Source of the DNA: Polaribacter sp.
Lineage (GTDB): Bacteria > Bacteroidota > Bacteroidia > Flavobacteriales > Flavobacteriaceae
Length of the DNA stretch: 64,000 bases
Direction of reading: 5' to 3'
Assembly: GCA_028336245.1 (NCBI GenBank)
Contig: JAOKTT010000003.1
Location: 18,242-82,241 of the forward strand
Shown here: piece after piece, positions 37,198 to 47,249 of the stretch
Layout of the letters: each line of letters opens with the position of its first letter
Numbering within the stretch: position 1 is the first letter of the stretch
Notes under the pieces: model-generated
Databases searched by the model: none
What the model saw: only the letters and a program-made list of their open reading frames with translations
What the model was told of the DNA's origin: nothing
Made by a program: the position numbers and the translations under genes

Positions 37198-39339
37198 ATG
37201 CTTAAAAAATTACTTTCGTTTTATTGCCTTTTATGTATCTCTTTTCTTACTTTTTCTCAAGAACAGTATTACAATAATGTAGATTTAACATTAGCTGGAC
37301 TTCAATTAAAAGATGCTTTAGCTACCAAAATAATATCAACGCACACAAATTTCTTATCTTATTCTGATGTTTGGGTTGCCTGTAAAAATACAGATATAAA
37401 CCCTGAAAATTCTAATGAAGTAGTTTTAGTTTATGGCTGGGAAGAAGGGCGTGATCAAGACGATTCAAATGATAGAACTAGAGATATCACACGGCAAGAT
37501 AATGGAAGTAATGGTAATTTTGTATGGAATCGAGAACATGTTTATCCAAAATCTCTTGGTGAACCAAATCTTGAAACTTCAGGTCCTGGTGCAGATGCGC
37601 ATCATTTAAGATCTGCTGATAGAACAACAAATACATCTAGGAGTAATAAAAAGTTTGCGGAAGGTTCTGGAAACTCCGGAAGTGTTTCTAACGGTTGGTA
37701 CCCTGGTGACGAATGGAAAGGAGATGTTGCTAGAATGATGATGTATATGTATCTACGTTATGGCGATAGATGTGCACCAAATAATGTTGGTGATGGCAGC
37801 ACTGATATGACTGAGGACAATATGATTGATTTATTTTTAGATTGGAACGTACAAGATCCTGTAACACAATTTGAAAAAGACAGAAATACGTATCATGAAA
37901 ATACATCGAACTCTTCAGGACAAGGAAATAGAAATCCGTTTATAGACAACCCATACTTAGCAACAAGGATTTGGGGTGGAGATTCTGCAGAGGATGTATG
38001 GGGCATTTATACAAGTAGTGATAGTGAAGCACCTACTCAACCAACCAATGTTATAGCTAATAACCAAACCACTACTACTATTGATTTAAACTGGTCTGCC
38101 TCTGACGATAATGTAGAAGTAACTGGATATAATGTCTATGTAGATGATGTTTTAACGGCACAAAGTTCAAATGTTAGTTTTCAATTAACTAGCCTCACAC
38201 CAAACACATCATATGCTATACAAATAGAAGCGCTCGATTTAATTAACAATAAATCTGAAAAGAGTACTGTTATAAATACGAGCACTACTAATGACACGAC
38301 TGCGCCGAATGTACCAGCAAATATTACCGCAAGTAATATTTCAGGAACAGCATTCAAAATAAATTGGACTACTACAACAGACGATACGGCTGTTACTGCT
38401 TATAAGGTATTCGTTGATGGTTCTTTGATAGGAAGTACACCAGACCTCTCCTATACTTTGACGGGTTTAATATTTTCTACAAGCTATCAAATAAGTCTTT
38501 CTGCCAAAGATGATGCCGGTAATGAATCTGAACAAAGTGATGCAGTAACTATAACCACCACTGATGGGCAATCTAATGGTATTAACGAATTATTTATATC
38601 TGAATATGCAGAGCCAGAAGTAAATGGTAGTAATAAAGCCATAGAAATTGTAAACCTAACCGCTTCAACGGTTAATTTATCAGAGTATTCTATTCAAAAA
38701 CAATCTAATGGAGGTTCTTGGGTATCTAATTATCCTTTAGGAAACTTTAACATAGTTACGGGTGATGTGTTTGTGATTGTGAATGCAGACACAGATGATA
38801 GCATACTTTTAGACGCAGCTGATTTGTTTGGTCCGCCAACCGATAGCGCCGCTCCTTACGCATATGGCTCTCCTTTAAACTTTAATGGGAATGACCCAAT
38901 CGGTTTGTTTAAAAATGGTGTATTAATAGATATTATTGGTATAGCAGGTGATTCTAGTAAACATATTGAAGATGTGACTTACAGAAGAAAAGGTACTATT
39001 TCTGCTCCTAACACTACGTTTACTGCAAATGAATGGGAGCTTTTAGACGGAAATACTTTTGATGATTTTGGTAGTCATACCTCAACTTTAAGTACCAATA
39101 CAATTTCTTTTGAATCTTTTAAAATGTTTCCAAATCCAGTAAATGGGGACAAAATCTATTTTAATACTTCGGTTGATTCGAGGGTAAGTATTTACACTGT
39201 TCTAGGAAAATTAGTACAATCCTCAAAGGTCACAAAAACTAAAAATAGCATAGACATTTCTCAATTCGCTAAGGGAATTTATCTAGTGAAAATTAATTCT
39301 GGGAAACAATTTATTTCTAAAAAACTAATTAAAAATTAA
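37198..39339 (+). CDS. Secreted endonuclease I with FN3, lamin-tail and T9SS sorting domains (copy 1)
   Basis: Extracellular nuclease of the endonuclease I (EndA/NucM) family, 713 aa. A signal peptide ends in TFSQ (about 21). The nuclease domain (22-265) has the beta-beta-alpha-metal motif NREHVYPKS (111-119, His114), GADAHHLR (131-138) and GDVARMMMYMYLRYG. Two fibronectin type III domains follow (about 280-360 and 368-455). Then comes a lamin-tail-like domain (about 463-600; LFISEYAEPEVNGSNKAIE) and a type IX secretion sorting domain (about 638-713; FKMFPNPVNGD, GIYLVKINS). It should be secreted through the T9SS and degrade environmental DNA or RNA. A tandem paralogue follows after 53 nt. 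Confidence 0.92.
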   Translation: MLKKLLSFYCLLCISFLTFSQEQYYNNVDLTLAGLQLKDALATKIISTHTNFLSYSDVWVACKNTDINPENSNEVVLVYGWEEGRDQDDSNDRTRDITRQDNGSNGNFVWNREHVYPKSLGEPNLETSGPGADAHHLRSADRTTNTSRSNKKFAEGSGNSGSVSNGWYPGDEWKGDVARMMMYMYLRYGDRCAPNNVGDGSTDMTEDNMIDLFLDWNVQDPVTQFEKDRNTYHENTSNSSGQGNRNPFIDNPYLATRIWGGDSAEDVWGIYTSSDSEAPTQPTNVIANNQTTTTIDLNWSASDDNVEVTGYNVYVDDVLTAQSSNVSFQLTSLTPNTSYAIQIEALDLINNKSEKSTVINTSTTNDTTAPNVPANITASNISGTAFKINWTTTTDDTAVTAYKVFVDGSLIGSTPDLSYTLTGLIFSTSYQISLSAKDDAGNESEQSDAVTITTTDGQSNGINELFISEYAEPEVNGSNKAIEIVNLTASTVNLSEYSIQKQSNGGSWVSNYPLGNFNIVTGDVFVIVNADTDDSILLDAADLFGPPTDSAAPYAYGSPLNFNGNDPIGLFKNGVLIDIIGIAGDSSKHIEDVTYRRKGTISAPNTTFTANEWELLDGNTFDDFGSHTSTLSTNTISFESFKMFPNPVNGDKIYFNTSVDSRVSIYTVLGKLVQSSKVTKTKNSIDISQFAKGIYLVKINSGKQFISKKLIKN

Positions 39340-39392
39340 TATTATACATTCACAAAATTATTCAAAACTGAATTATTTTTAACACTAAAAAA

Positions 39393-41483
39393 ATGAGAAT
39401 AAAATTACTACTACTATCCTTACTACTCACCTTTGCTATTTCTGCACAAGAGCAGTATTATACTGGTGTTGATTTAACTGCAGAGGGTGCAGAATTAAAA
39501 GAAAATTTAGCAGCAAAAACAATAGGTGCACATACAACCTTTTTAAGTTATACGCCCGGGGTTTGGGAGTCCTCTAAAATAACAGATGTAAACCCAGAGA
39601 ATAGTTCAGAGGTTTTATTAATTTATGGTTACTCTGCGTCTGGTACTACTGCCAGAACAAGTGGCATCAATAATAGTGGAGGTAATCAAGGGGAATGGAA
39701 TCGAGAGCACACCTATGCAAAATCGTTAGGAAATCCAAATTTAGGATCTTCGGGTCCTGGTGCTGATGCACATCATTTGCGTCCTTCAGATGTGCAATAC
39801 AATGGCCAAAGAGGTAACTTAAAATTCGCGGACGGTGCTGGTAATTCTGGCAGTGTTTCTGGTGGATGGTATCCTGGTGATGAATGGAAAGGAGACATCG
39901 CTCGGATGATGATGTACATGTATATTCGGTATGGAAACCAATGCCAACCAAATAACGTTGGTATTGGAAGCAACGCTGCTACTGGTGACTTTATGATTGA
40001 TTTATTTTTAGATTGGAATGTAGAAGACCCTGTTTCTGATTTTGAAAGACAAAAAAATACCCACCACGATTCTAACCAAAACTATGCGCAAGGAAATAGA
40101 AATCCATTTATAGACAATGCCTATTTAGCTACTAGAATTTGGGGAGGAGCCCCTGCAGAAGATTCATGGGGAATTTATACGTCTAATGATAATGAAGCAC
40201 CCACAGTGCCTACAAGCGTTGTTCTTAGTAATGCAACCACTTCTAGTATAAATGTTTCGTGGACTGCCGCTACAGATAATGAAGCCGTAACAAAATACGA
40301 AATATATGCCAACGGAACGTTAAACGGAGAAACAGCAAGCACTAATTATACGGCAACCGGCTTCAACTCAAATACATCCTATGCAATAACTGTGTTGGCG
40401 AAAGATCTTGCAGGTAATGCATCTGCCCAATCTGCGCCTGCGAACGGCACCACCACTACCGATACCACAGCGCCGTCAGTTCCTAGCAACGTAAATATTA
40501 CTTTTATTACCGGAACCAGCTTTCAAGTGAATTGGACTGCTTCCACAGATAATACGGCAGTGACAAGTTATGATGTTTATATTGATGGTGCTTTCAATGG
40601 TGCTGCTACAGGAACAAATTATACGGTCTCAGGTCTTACTATTTCAACCGATTATAGTGTGCGAGTTTTAGCAAAAGATTCGGCAAATAACCAATCAGCG
40701 CAGTCAACAGCAGTTACTGCAACTACTACCAACGGGGTAAATAGTGTTGTAGAATTGTTTTTCTCAGAATATGTTGAAGGTGTTGGGAATAACAAGGCTT
40801 TAGAAATTGTAAATTTAACGGACAACCCTATTAATTTATCAGGGTACAGTATAAAAAAGCAATCGAATGGCGCGGGTGGTTGGATCAATGCACTGCCGTT
40901 AAATGGAACCATTGACGTAAATGATGTTTTTGTCATGATTCATTTTCAGGCGGATGATGCTACTTTAGTTGCAGAAGCTGATTTAGTAGCACCAGAGGGT
41001 TCAAACTATGGAGCACCGGTTAACTTCAACGGAAACGATGCTGTAGGTTTATTTAAAGATGATGTTTTAATTGATATCATTGGTGTTTTGGGCGAGACTG
41101 CTAAAAATTTCGAGAGTATGACCTTGAGAAGAAAATTAACAATCACCACTCCAAACACCACTTATATTGCTTCTGAATGGGATCAATACGCTTTTAATAC
41201 ATTTGAAGGCATTGGAACCTACAATGCAACTGCCGGTTTAAATTCTTCTGTTTTTAATTCTTTTAAAATATATCCCAACCCTACCTATGGAAATACAGTA
41301 TATTTTAAGGTGGGTGCAAAAACAAAGATAAAAGCCTACAATGTACTAGGTAAATTGGTGCAAACGGCAATCATAGATGGAAATAACAAGAGTATGGACA
41401 TTACAACATTAGACAAAGGAATCTATATCTTACGGGTCCAAACGGCAAATGAATTTATAACTCAGAAATTAATTAAAAGATAA
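39393..41483 (+). CDS. Secreted endonuclease I with FN3, lamin-tail and T9SS sorting domains (copy 2)
   Basis: Paralogue of the preceding gene with the same order of domains, 696 aa. The signal peptide ends in ISAQ. The nuclease core has NREHTYAKS (103-111, His106), GADAHHLR (123-130) and DIARMMMYMYIRYG. Two FN3 domains, a lamin-tail domain (FFSEYVEGVGNNKALEIVNL) and a T9SS domain (FKIYPNPTYGNTVYF, GIYILRVQT) follow. Copies differ most in the segment before the NREH motif and in the FN3 domains. A terminator follows at 41503-41534, so both copies may share one transcript. Confidence 0.92.
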   Translation: MRIKLLLLSLLLTFAISAQEQYYTGVDLTAEGAELKENLAAKTIGAHTTFLSYTPGVWESSKITDVNPENSSEVLLIYGYSASGTTARTSGINNSGGNQGEWNREHTYAKSLGNPNLGSSGPGADAHHLRPSDVQYNGQRGNLKFADGAGNSGSVSGGWYPGDEWKGDIARMMMYMYIRYGNQCQPNNVGIGSNAATGDFMIDLFLDWNVEDPVSDFERQKNTHHDSNQNYAQGNRNPFIDNAYLATRIWGGAPAEDSWGIYTSNDNEAPTVPTSVVLSNATTSSINVSWTAATDNEAVTKYEIYANGTLNGETASTNYTATGFNSNTSYAITVLAKDLAGNASAQSAPANGTTTTDTTAPSVPSNVNITFITGTSFQVNWTASTDNTAVTSYDVYIDGAFNGAATGTNYTVSGLTISTDYSVRVLAKDSANNQSAQSTAVTATTTNGVNSVVELFFSEYVEGVGNNKALEIVNLTDNPINLSGYSIKKQSNGAGGWINALPLNGTIDVNDVFVMIHFQADDATLVAEADLVAPEGSNYGAPVNFNGNDAVGLFKDDVLIDIIGVLGETAKNFESMTLRRKLTITTPNTTYIASEWDQYAFNTFEGIGTYNATAGLNSSVFNSFKIYPNPTYGNTVYFKVGAKTKIKAYNVLGKLVQTAIIDGNNKSMDITTLDKGIYILRVQTANEFITQKLIKR

Positions 41484-41502
41484 TGCTCTTTTAATTCATA
41501 AC

Positions 41503-41534
41503 AAAAAAACGATTCAATTGAATCGTTTTTTTTG
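41503..41534 (+). terminator. Terminator after the tandem nucleases
   Basis: Perfect palindrome AAACGATTCAATTGAATCGTTT flanked by A and T runs; it can work in either direction. Confidence 0.88.
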
Positions 41535-41601
41535 TTTAAAACCTCGTGAATAACTCAAAAATTTCAAAGAAATAATTCATCAAAATTAAATTGAAAAAAA
41601 G

Positions 41602-41609
41602 TAAATTTG
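41602..41609 (+). promoter_or_regulatory. -7 box for purL
   Basis: TAAATTTG matches the consensus. It overlaps the TTG at 41607, which therefore cannot be the start of translation on this transcript. No -33 TTG at the right distance. Confidence 0.45.
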
Positions 41610-41642
41610 CTTTTTACACCAATGTCCAAACACAACACAATA

Positions 41643-44600
41643 ATGATTCATTTCTTTGGAAATAAAGACAGTAAAGTATATGCTGTTCAAACAACAAAAG
41701 AACTAACTGCAAAGACAGTTTCTAAATTAACTTGGTTATTTGCCAATCAACCTAAAATAGAAGCAGCAGCTATTGATGCTTTTTTTGTAGGCCCAAGAGC
41801 AGCAATGATTACTCCTTGGAGCACAAATGCAGTTGAAATTACTCAGAATATGGCAATTTCTGGTATCCTAAGAATTGAGGAATTCACAGTAGTTTCTGAA
41901 GATTTTACAGATTTTGACCCTATGATTTCTGAGAAATTCACCCGTTTACATCAAGAATCATTTACAGTAGCCGTTCTGCCAGAAGCGATTTTAGATATCG
42001 AAGATATTGCAGCTTATAATGCCCAAGAAGGTTTGTCTTTAAGCACAGATGAAGTTGAATATTTAGAAAGTGTTGCAACAAAAATTGGAAGAAAATTAAC
42101 AGATTCTGAAGTATTTGGCTTTAGTCAAGTAAATTCAGAACACTGTAGACATAAAATATTTAACGGAACTTTTGTTATTGATGGCGAAGAACAACCTACT
42201 TCCCTATTCAAAATGATCAAAGAAACAGCAAAACAATTTCCAAATGATATTGTTTCTGCTTATAAAGACAATGTTGCATTTATAAAAGGACCTAAAGTAG
42301 CACAGTTTGCTCCTAAAACAGCAGATAAACCAGATTTTTATCAAACGGAAGACTTTGAATCTGTAATTTCTATCAAAGCAGAAACACATAATTTCCCGAC
42401 TACTGTTGAGCCTTTTAACGGAGCAGCAACGGGTTCAGGAGGAGAAATTAGAGATCGACTTGCTGGCGGAAAAGGTTCTTTACCTCTGGCAGGAACAGCC
42501 GTGTATATGACTTCATATTCTCGTTTAGAAGAAAAAAGATATTGGGAGCATAAATTTGAAGCAAGAGATTGGTTGTACCAAACCCCAAAGGATATTTTAA
42601 TTAAAGCATCTAACGGAGCATCTGACTTTGGAAACAAATTTGGACAACCTTTAATTACGGGCTCTGTTTTAACTTTTGAACACGAAGAAAATGCTGCTTC
42701 AAGTACTACAAAACCTAGAAAATTAGGCTATGATAAAGTCATCATGCAAGCTGGTGGAATTGGGTATGGAAAAGCAGATCAAGCAATCAAAGAAACCCCT
42801 AAAGAAGGAGATAAAATTGTAATTCTTGGTGGAGACAATTATAGAATAGGAATGGGCGGCGCTGCAGTTTCATCGTCAGATACTGGAGAGTTGGCCTCAG
42901 GAATTGAGTTAAACGCGGTACAACGTTCCAATCCAGAAATGCAAAAACGTGCTGCGAATGCAATTCGTGGAATGGTAGAAAGTGAAGAAAACTTTATTGT
43001 TTCTATTCATGATCATGGTGCTGGTGGACATTTGAATTGTTTATCAGAATTGGTAGAAGATACTGGTGGTAAAATCGATTTAGATACCTTACCTGTTGGA
43101 GATCCTACTTTATCAGGAAAAGAAATTATCGGTAACGAATCTCAAGAAAGAATGGGCTTGGTTATTGCAGAAAAAAATATCGATACCTTACAAAAAATTG
43201 CAGATCGAGAACGGTCTCCAATGTACACGGTTGGAGAGGTTACAGGAGATAAAAGATTTACTTTTAAATCTAAAAAGAAAGGGGATACACCAATGGATTT
43301 TGCTTTAGAAGACATGTTTGGTGCTTCACCTAAAACGGTATTAACAGATATAACTGTTGAAAGAAAATACAAGAATCCAAGATATAAAGCAAAGAATTTA
43401 GAAATCTATTTAAAACAAGTGCTACAATTAGAGGCAGTTGCTTGTAAAGATTGGTTAACAAACAAAGTAGACAGATGTGTGGGGGGTAAAGTTGCCAAAC
43501 AACAGTGTGTTGGTCCGTTGCAGATTCCGTTAAATAACGTTGGCGTGATGGCCTTGGATTACAACGGAAAAGAAGGCGTTGCAACTGCTATTGGCCATGC
43601 TCCTATTTCTGGGTTGATTGATCCTGAAGCTGGAAGTAGAAATGCAATAACAGAAGCGCTTACAAATCTTATGTGGGCACCTTTGAAAGACAAATTAAAA
43701 AGTGTTTCATTGTCTGCAAATTGGATGTGGCCTTGTAAAAATGAAGGTGAAGATGCACGTTTATATAAAGCTGTTAAAGCAGTATCAGAATTTTCTATCG
43801 ATTTAGGAATCAATGTTCCTACTGGGAAAGATTCGTTGTCAATGAAGCAAAAATATGCGGATAGCGAAGTAATTTCTCCAGGAACTGTAATTATTTCTGC
43901 TGCTGGAAATTGTAATGAAATCACGAAAGTAGTAGAGCCTCTTTTACAAATTGATGGTGGAAACATCTACTATATTAACATTTCCCAAGACGCGTATAAA
44001 TTAGGTGGAAGTTCATTCAATCAAACTTTAAATGCACTTGGTAATGAAGCGCCTGATGTAACCAATGCTTCTTATTTGAAGAAAACGTTTAATACCATTC
44101 AACAATTAATAAAAGAAGATAAAATTAAAGCAGGACATGATATTGCATCTGGCGGTTTTATTACTACTTTGTTAGAAATGTGCTTTGCAGATGTAAACTT
44201 AGGAGCAGATTTTAATATTTCTGAATTGAATGAAGAAGATACTATTAAAGTACTGTTTTCTGAAAATGCAGGAATCGTTTTTCAAGCAGATGCGTCTGTA
44301 GAGACCGCCTTTGAAGAGATGGGAATTACTGTTTTTAACATCGGAACTGCAAATAATTCCGGAAAAGTAACTATTAAAAATAACGAAGAAACGTTCTCTT
44401 TTGATGTCGCTGAAATGAGAGATGTTTGGTATAAAACTTCTTTTTTACTAGATAGTAAACAAACTGCAAATGGTTTGGCACAAGACCGTTTTGACAATTA
44501 CAAAAAGCAGCCTTTAACCTATAAGTTCCCGGCTAATTTTACAGGCAAACTACCTATCATTGGAAACGTTGGTGAAAAGCCAAAAGCGGCAATTATCAGA

Positions 44601-45329
44601 GAGAAAGGTTCAAATTCTGAACGTGAGATGGCAAATGCAATGTATTTAGCTGGTTTTGACGTGAAAGATGTACACATGACCGATTTAATTTCGGGTCGTG
44701 AAACTTTAGAAGACATTCAGTTTATTGGTGCTGTTGGTGGTTTTTCAAACTCAGATGTCTTAGGTTCTGCGAAAGGTTGGGCAGGCGCATTTTTATACAA
44801 TGCAAAAGCAAAGAAAGCCTTAAAAAACTTCTTTAAAAGAGAAGATACTTTGTCTGTAGGAATCTGTAACGGTGCTCAATTATGGATGGAGTTGGACTTG
44901 ATTAACCCAAAGCATAAAGTACATGGTAAATTAGTTCATAATGATTCTCAAAAACATGAAAGCTCTTTTACCTCCGTAAAAATTCAAGAAAATAATTCTG
45001 TAATGTTATCTTCATTGGCAGGAACGGAATTGGGAGTTTGGATTTCTCACGGAGAAGGAAAGTTCAACTTACCAGAAGCTGAGGAAAATTACAATATCGT
45101 TGCAAAATACGGCTACGAAGGATATCCAAATAATCCGAATGGTTCTGATTATAACACGGCAATGATGAGTGATGCAACTGGAAGACATTTGGTAACGATG
45201 CCACATATAGAACGTTCTACTTTTCAGTGGAATTGGGCGAATTATCCTACAGGAAGAAAGGATGATGTTTCTCCTTGGCTGGAAGCATTTATAAATGCGA
45301 AAGAATGGATAGACACCTGCAATCAATAA
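41643..45329 (+). CDS. purL: Phosphoribosylformylglycinamidine synthase, single-chain
   Basis: Large PurL that converts FGAR and glutamine to FGAM with ATP in purine synthesis. The protein is 1228 aa from the ATG at 41643 (MIHFFGNKDSKVYAVQT), or 7 residues longer from 41622. It has the N-terminal domain, the FGAM synthase core with SEHCRHKIFNG, ETHNFPTTVEPFNGAATG and GGEIRD, and a C-terminal glutamine amidotransferase domain with Cys1075 (VGICNGAQ) and SHGEGKF. The fused form is the one seen in Gammaproteobacteria, eukaryotes and Bacteroidetes. No other pur gene is near. A hairpin terminator follows. Confidence 0.95.
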   Translation: MIHFFGNKDSKVYAVQTTKELTAKTVSKLTWLFANQPKIEAAAIDAFFVGPRAAMITPWSTNAVEITQNMAISGILRIEEFTVVSEDFTDFDPMISEKFTRLHQESFTVAVLPEAILDIEDIAAYNAQEGLSLSTDEVEYLESVATKIGRKLTDSEVFGFSQVNSEHCRHKIFNGTFVIDGEEQPTSLFKMIKETAKQFPNDIVSAYKDNVAFIKGPKVAQFAPKTADKPDFYQTEDFESVISIKAETHNFPTTVEPFNGAATGSGGEIRDRLAGGKGSLPLAGTAVYMTSYSRLEEKRYWEHKFEARDWLYQTPKDILIKASNGASDFGNKFGQPLITGSVLTFEHEENAASSTTKPRKLGYDKVIMQAGGIGYGKADQAIKETPKEGDKIVILGGDNYRIGMGGAAVSSSDTGELASGIELNAVQRSNPEMQKRAANAIRGMVESEENFIVSIHDHGAGGHLNCLSELVEDTGGKIDLDTLPVGDPTLSGKEIIGNESQERMGLVIAEKNIDTLQKIADRERSPMYTVGEVTGDKRFTFKSKKKGDTPMDFALEDMFGASPKTVLTDITVERKYKNPRYKAKNLEIYLKQVLQLEAVACKDWLTNKVDRCVGGKVAKQQCVGPLQIPLNNVGVMALDYNGKEGVATAIGHAPISGLIDPEAGSRNAITEALTNLMWAPLKDKLKSVSLSANWMWPCKNEGEDARLYKAVKAVSEFSIDLGINVPTGKDSLSMKQKYADSEVISPGTVIISAAGNCNEITKVVEPLLQIDGGNIYYINISQDAYKLGGSSFNQTLNALGNEAPDVTNASYLKKTFNTIQQLIKEDKIKAGHDIASGGFITTLLEMCFADVNLGADFNISELNEEDTIKVLFSENAGIVFQADASVETAFEEMGITVFNIGTANNSGKVTIKNNEETFSFDVAEMRDVWYKTSFLLDSKQTANGLAQDRFDNYKKQPLTYKFPANFTGKLPIIGNVGEKPKAAIIREKGSNSEREMANAMYLAGFDVKDVHMTDLISGRETLEDIQFIGAVGGFSNSDVLGSAKGWAGAFLYNAKAKKALKNFFKREDTLSVGICNGAQLWMELDLINPKHKVHGKLVHNDSQKHESSFTSVKIQENNSVMLSSLAGTELGVWISHGEGKFNLPEAEENYNIVAKYGYEGYPNNPNGSDYNTAMMSDATGRHLVTMPHIERSTFQWNWANYPTGRKDDVSPWLEAFINAKEWIDTCNQ

Positions 45330-45347
45330 ACATATTAAATCTTAGAA

Positions 45348-45379
45348 AAAAGGATTAACTCGATAGTTAATGCTTTTTG
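45348..45379 (+). terminator. Terminator after purL
   Basis: Stem ATTAACT / AGTTAAT with CGAT loop, extended by AAAG / CTTT across one mismatch, followed by T residues. Confidence 0.7.
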
Positions 45380-45409
45380 AGTATATTGTGGTGAACAAAA
45401 TTCATTTTA

Positions 45410-47173
45410 ATGACCAAAAAACCAACACGGCTTTTTGATTTCCCCCAATATCAATTGCAGGAATACCCACAGGAAAAATGTTTCGTTTACAAAGAAAATA
45501 ATATTTGGAAAAATATTTCTACCCAGAAATATATAGATCAAGCAAACCTTGCAAGTAGAGCTCTTTTAAAACTCGGAATTCAACCGAACGATAAGATTGC
45601 TGTAATTACTGTAAACAATAGCTATACATGGCATGTTTTAGACATCGGTATTTTACAGATTGGTGCCCAGAACGTGCCTTTATACGCCACACTTTCAAGT
45701 AAAGATTACGCCTATATCCTAACCCACTCTGATGCACAGTATTGCTTTGTTTCTGATGACGATCTATTAGAAAAAGTAAATGCTGTCAAGGAGCAAACAA
45801 ATCTTAAAAAAGTCTTTTCTTTTAAAGAGTTCGCGGGAGATGATAGCTGGAATTCCTTTCTTAAACTTGGCGAAGACTGCACCCTACAATCAAAAGTTGA
45901 ACAGCGAAAACGAGAAGTAAAAGAAGCAGACTTAGCAACAATAATTTATACTTCCGGGACTACAGGTACTCCAAAAGGTGTGATGCTCTCGCATAGAAAT
46001 TTAGTTCAAAATATCTTTATGACCGCTGATCAATTAGATTTAACAAGCCATAAAAAAAGAATCATCAGTTATCTACCAATTTGCCATATTTTCGAGAGAG
46101 CTTCTTCTTATCATTCCCAATACAGAGGCTTCGAGATTTATTTTGCGGAAAGTATTGAAAAATTAGGTGATAATATAAGAGAGGTAAAACCTCACTTTTT
46201 AACAGTTGTTCCAAGACTTTTAGAAAAAATATTCGATAAAATTATAGACAAAGGAAGTCTTCTCACTGGAGTAAAAAAAACATTATTTTTTTGGGCTGTA
46301 AATTTAGGAGAACACTACAAGCCCTATGAACAAAATAGTGTTTGGTACCACTTTAAATTGAAAATAGCACGCAAACTTATTTTCTCTAAATGGCGGGAAG
46401 CCTTGGGTGGAGATTTGGAGTTTATGCTTTCAGGAAGTGCACCACTACAGCAGCGATTAATTCGAGTTTTTTCAGCAGCTGGAATACAAATTTTTGAAGG
46501 ATATGGTATGACAGAATCTGCTCCTGGAGGTACTTTAAACGACTTAAGAAATAATGGTTTAAAGATAGGAACTGTCGGCAAAGCTCTGAATAGAATAGAA
46601 ATTAAAATAGCGCCAGATGGTGAGATCTTAATGAAAGGACCCAATATTATGATGGGTTATTATAAAAATGAAGCACTCACCAATCAAACCATTGTGGATG
46701 GATATTTACATACGGGAGATATTGGAGCATTAGATGCGGAAGGGTTCCTTACTATTACCGATCGAAAAAAAGAGATCTTTAAAACTTCTGGGGGTAAATA
46801 TATTGCGCCTGCTGCCCTCGAAAGTGAATTTAAACAATCCCGGTTTATAGCGCAGATCATGGTGATTGGTGAAGGGGAGAAAATGCCTGCTGCACTGCTG
46901 CAATTAAATTTCGATTTTGTTTATGAATGGGCAAAAAGACACCAACACAGTATTAAAGATATTACTACAGATGAAAAACTAATACAGAGAATTCAAAAAG
47001 AGTTTGACTTCTACAACCAGCAATTCGGAAAATGGGAACAACTTAAAAAATTCGAAATTACTCCCGACGAATGGACGATTGATGGAGGGCACCTTACCCC
47101 GACACTGAAAATGCGAAGGAAAATTATTAAAGAAAAATATAAAAATCTGCATCAGAAAATATATAATTCTTAA
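45410..47173 (+). CDS. Long-chain acyl-CoA synthetase (FadD/ACSL type), copy 1
   Basis: AMP-forming acyl-CoA synthetase, 587 aa, activating long-chain fatty acids at the membrane. Motifs are the P-loop IIYTSGTTGTPKGVMLSH (178-195), LPICHIFERAS, the fatty-acid gate region SGSAPLQQ, GYGMTESAPGG and the linker TITDRKKEIFKTSGGKYIAP with the C-terminal Lys region. The ACSL-type gate motif is present. Compared with copy 2, the A5 motif is MTESAPGGTLN instead of LTETSPVTSVS and the P-loop Thr is followed by Pro-Lys in both. It lies 76 nt before copy 2. Confidence 0.93.
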   Translation: MTKKPTRLFDFPQYQLQEYPQEKCFVYKENNIWKNISTQKYIDQANLASRALLKLGIQPNDKIAVITVNNSYTWHVLDIGILQIGAQNVPLYATLSSKDYAYILTHSDAQYCFVSDDDLLEKVNAVKEQTNLKKVFSFKEFAGDDSWNSFLKLGEDCTLQSKVEQRKREVKEADLATIIYTSGTTGTPKGVMLSHRNLVQNIFMTADQLDLTSHKKRIISYLPICHIFERASSYHSQYRGFEIYFAESIEKLGDNIREVKPHFLTVVPRLLEKIFDKIIDKGSLLTGVKKTLFFWAVNLGEHYKPYEQNSVWYHFKLKIARKLIFSKWREALGGDLEFMLSGSAPLQQRLIRVFSAAGIQIFEGYGMTESAPGGTLNDLRNNGLKIGTVGKALNRIEIKIAPDGEILMKGPNIMMGYYKNEALTNQTIVDGYLHTGDIGALDAEGFLTITDRKKEIFKTSGGKYIAPAALESEFKQSRFIAQIMVIGEGEKMPAALLQLNFDFVYEWAKRHQHSIKDITTDEKLIQRIQKEFDFYNQQFGKWEQLKKFEITPDEWTIDGGHLTPTLKMRRKIIKEKYKNLHQKIYNS

Positions 47174-47249
47174 TTAAGAAGCAATTTATTAAGTATTTGC
47201 GAATACCGTGTAAATTTCATATTTTGCAGTTCTAGAAAACAAGAACTTT

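Noticed and set aside
41607..41642. Start of purL at TTG 41607
   Set aside because: The TTG is inside a -7 box (41602-41609); the ATG at 41643 gives the family N-terminus.
43559..43966. 135-codon minus-strand frame in purL
   Set aside because: Shadow of the purL frame with no family similarity.
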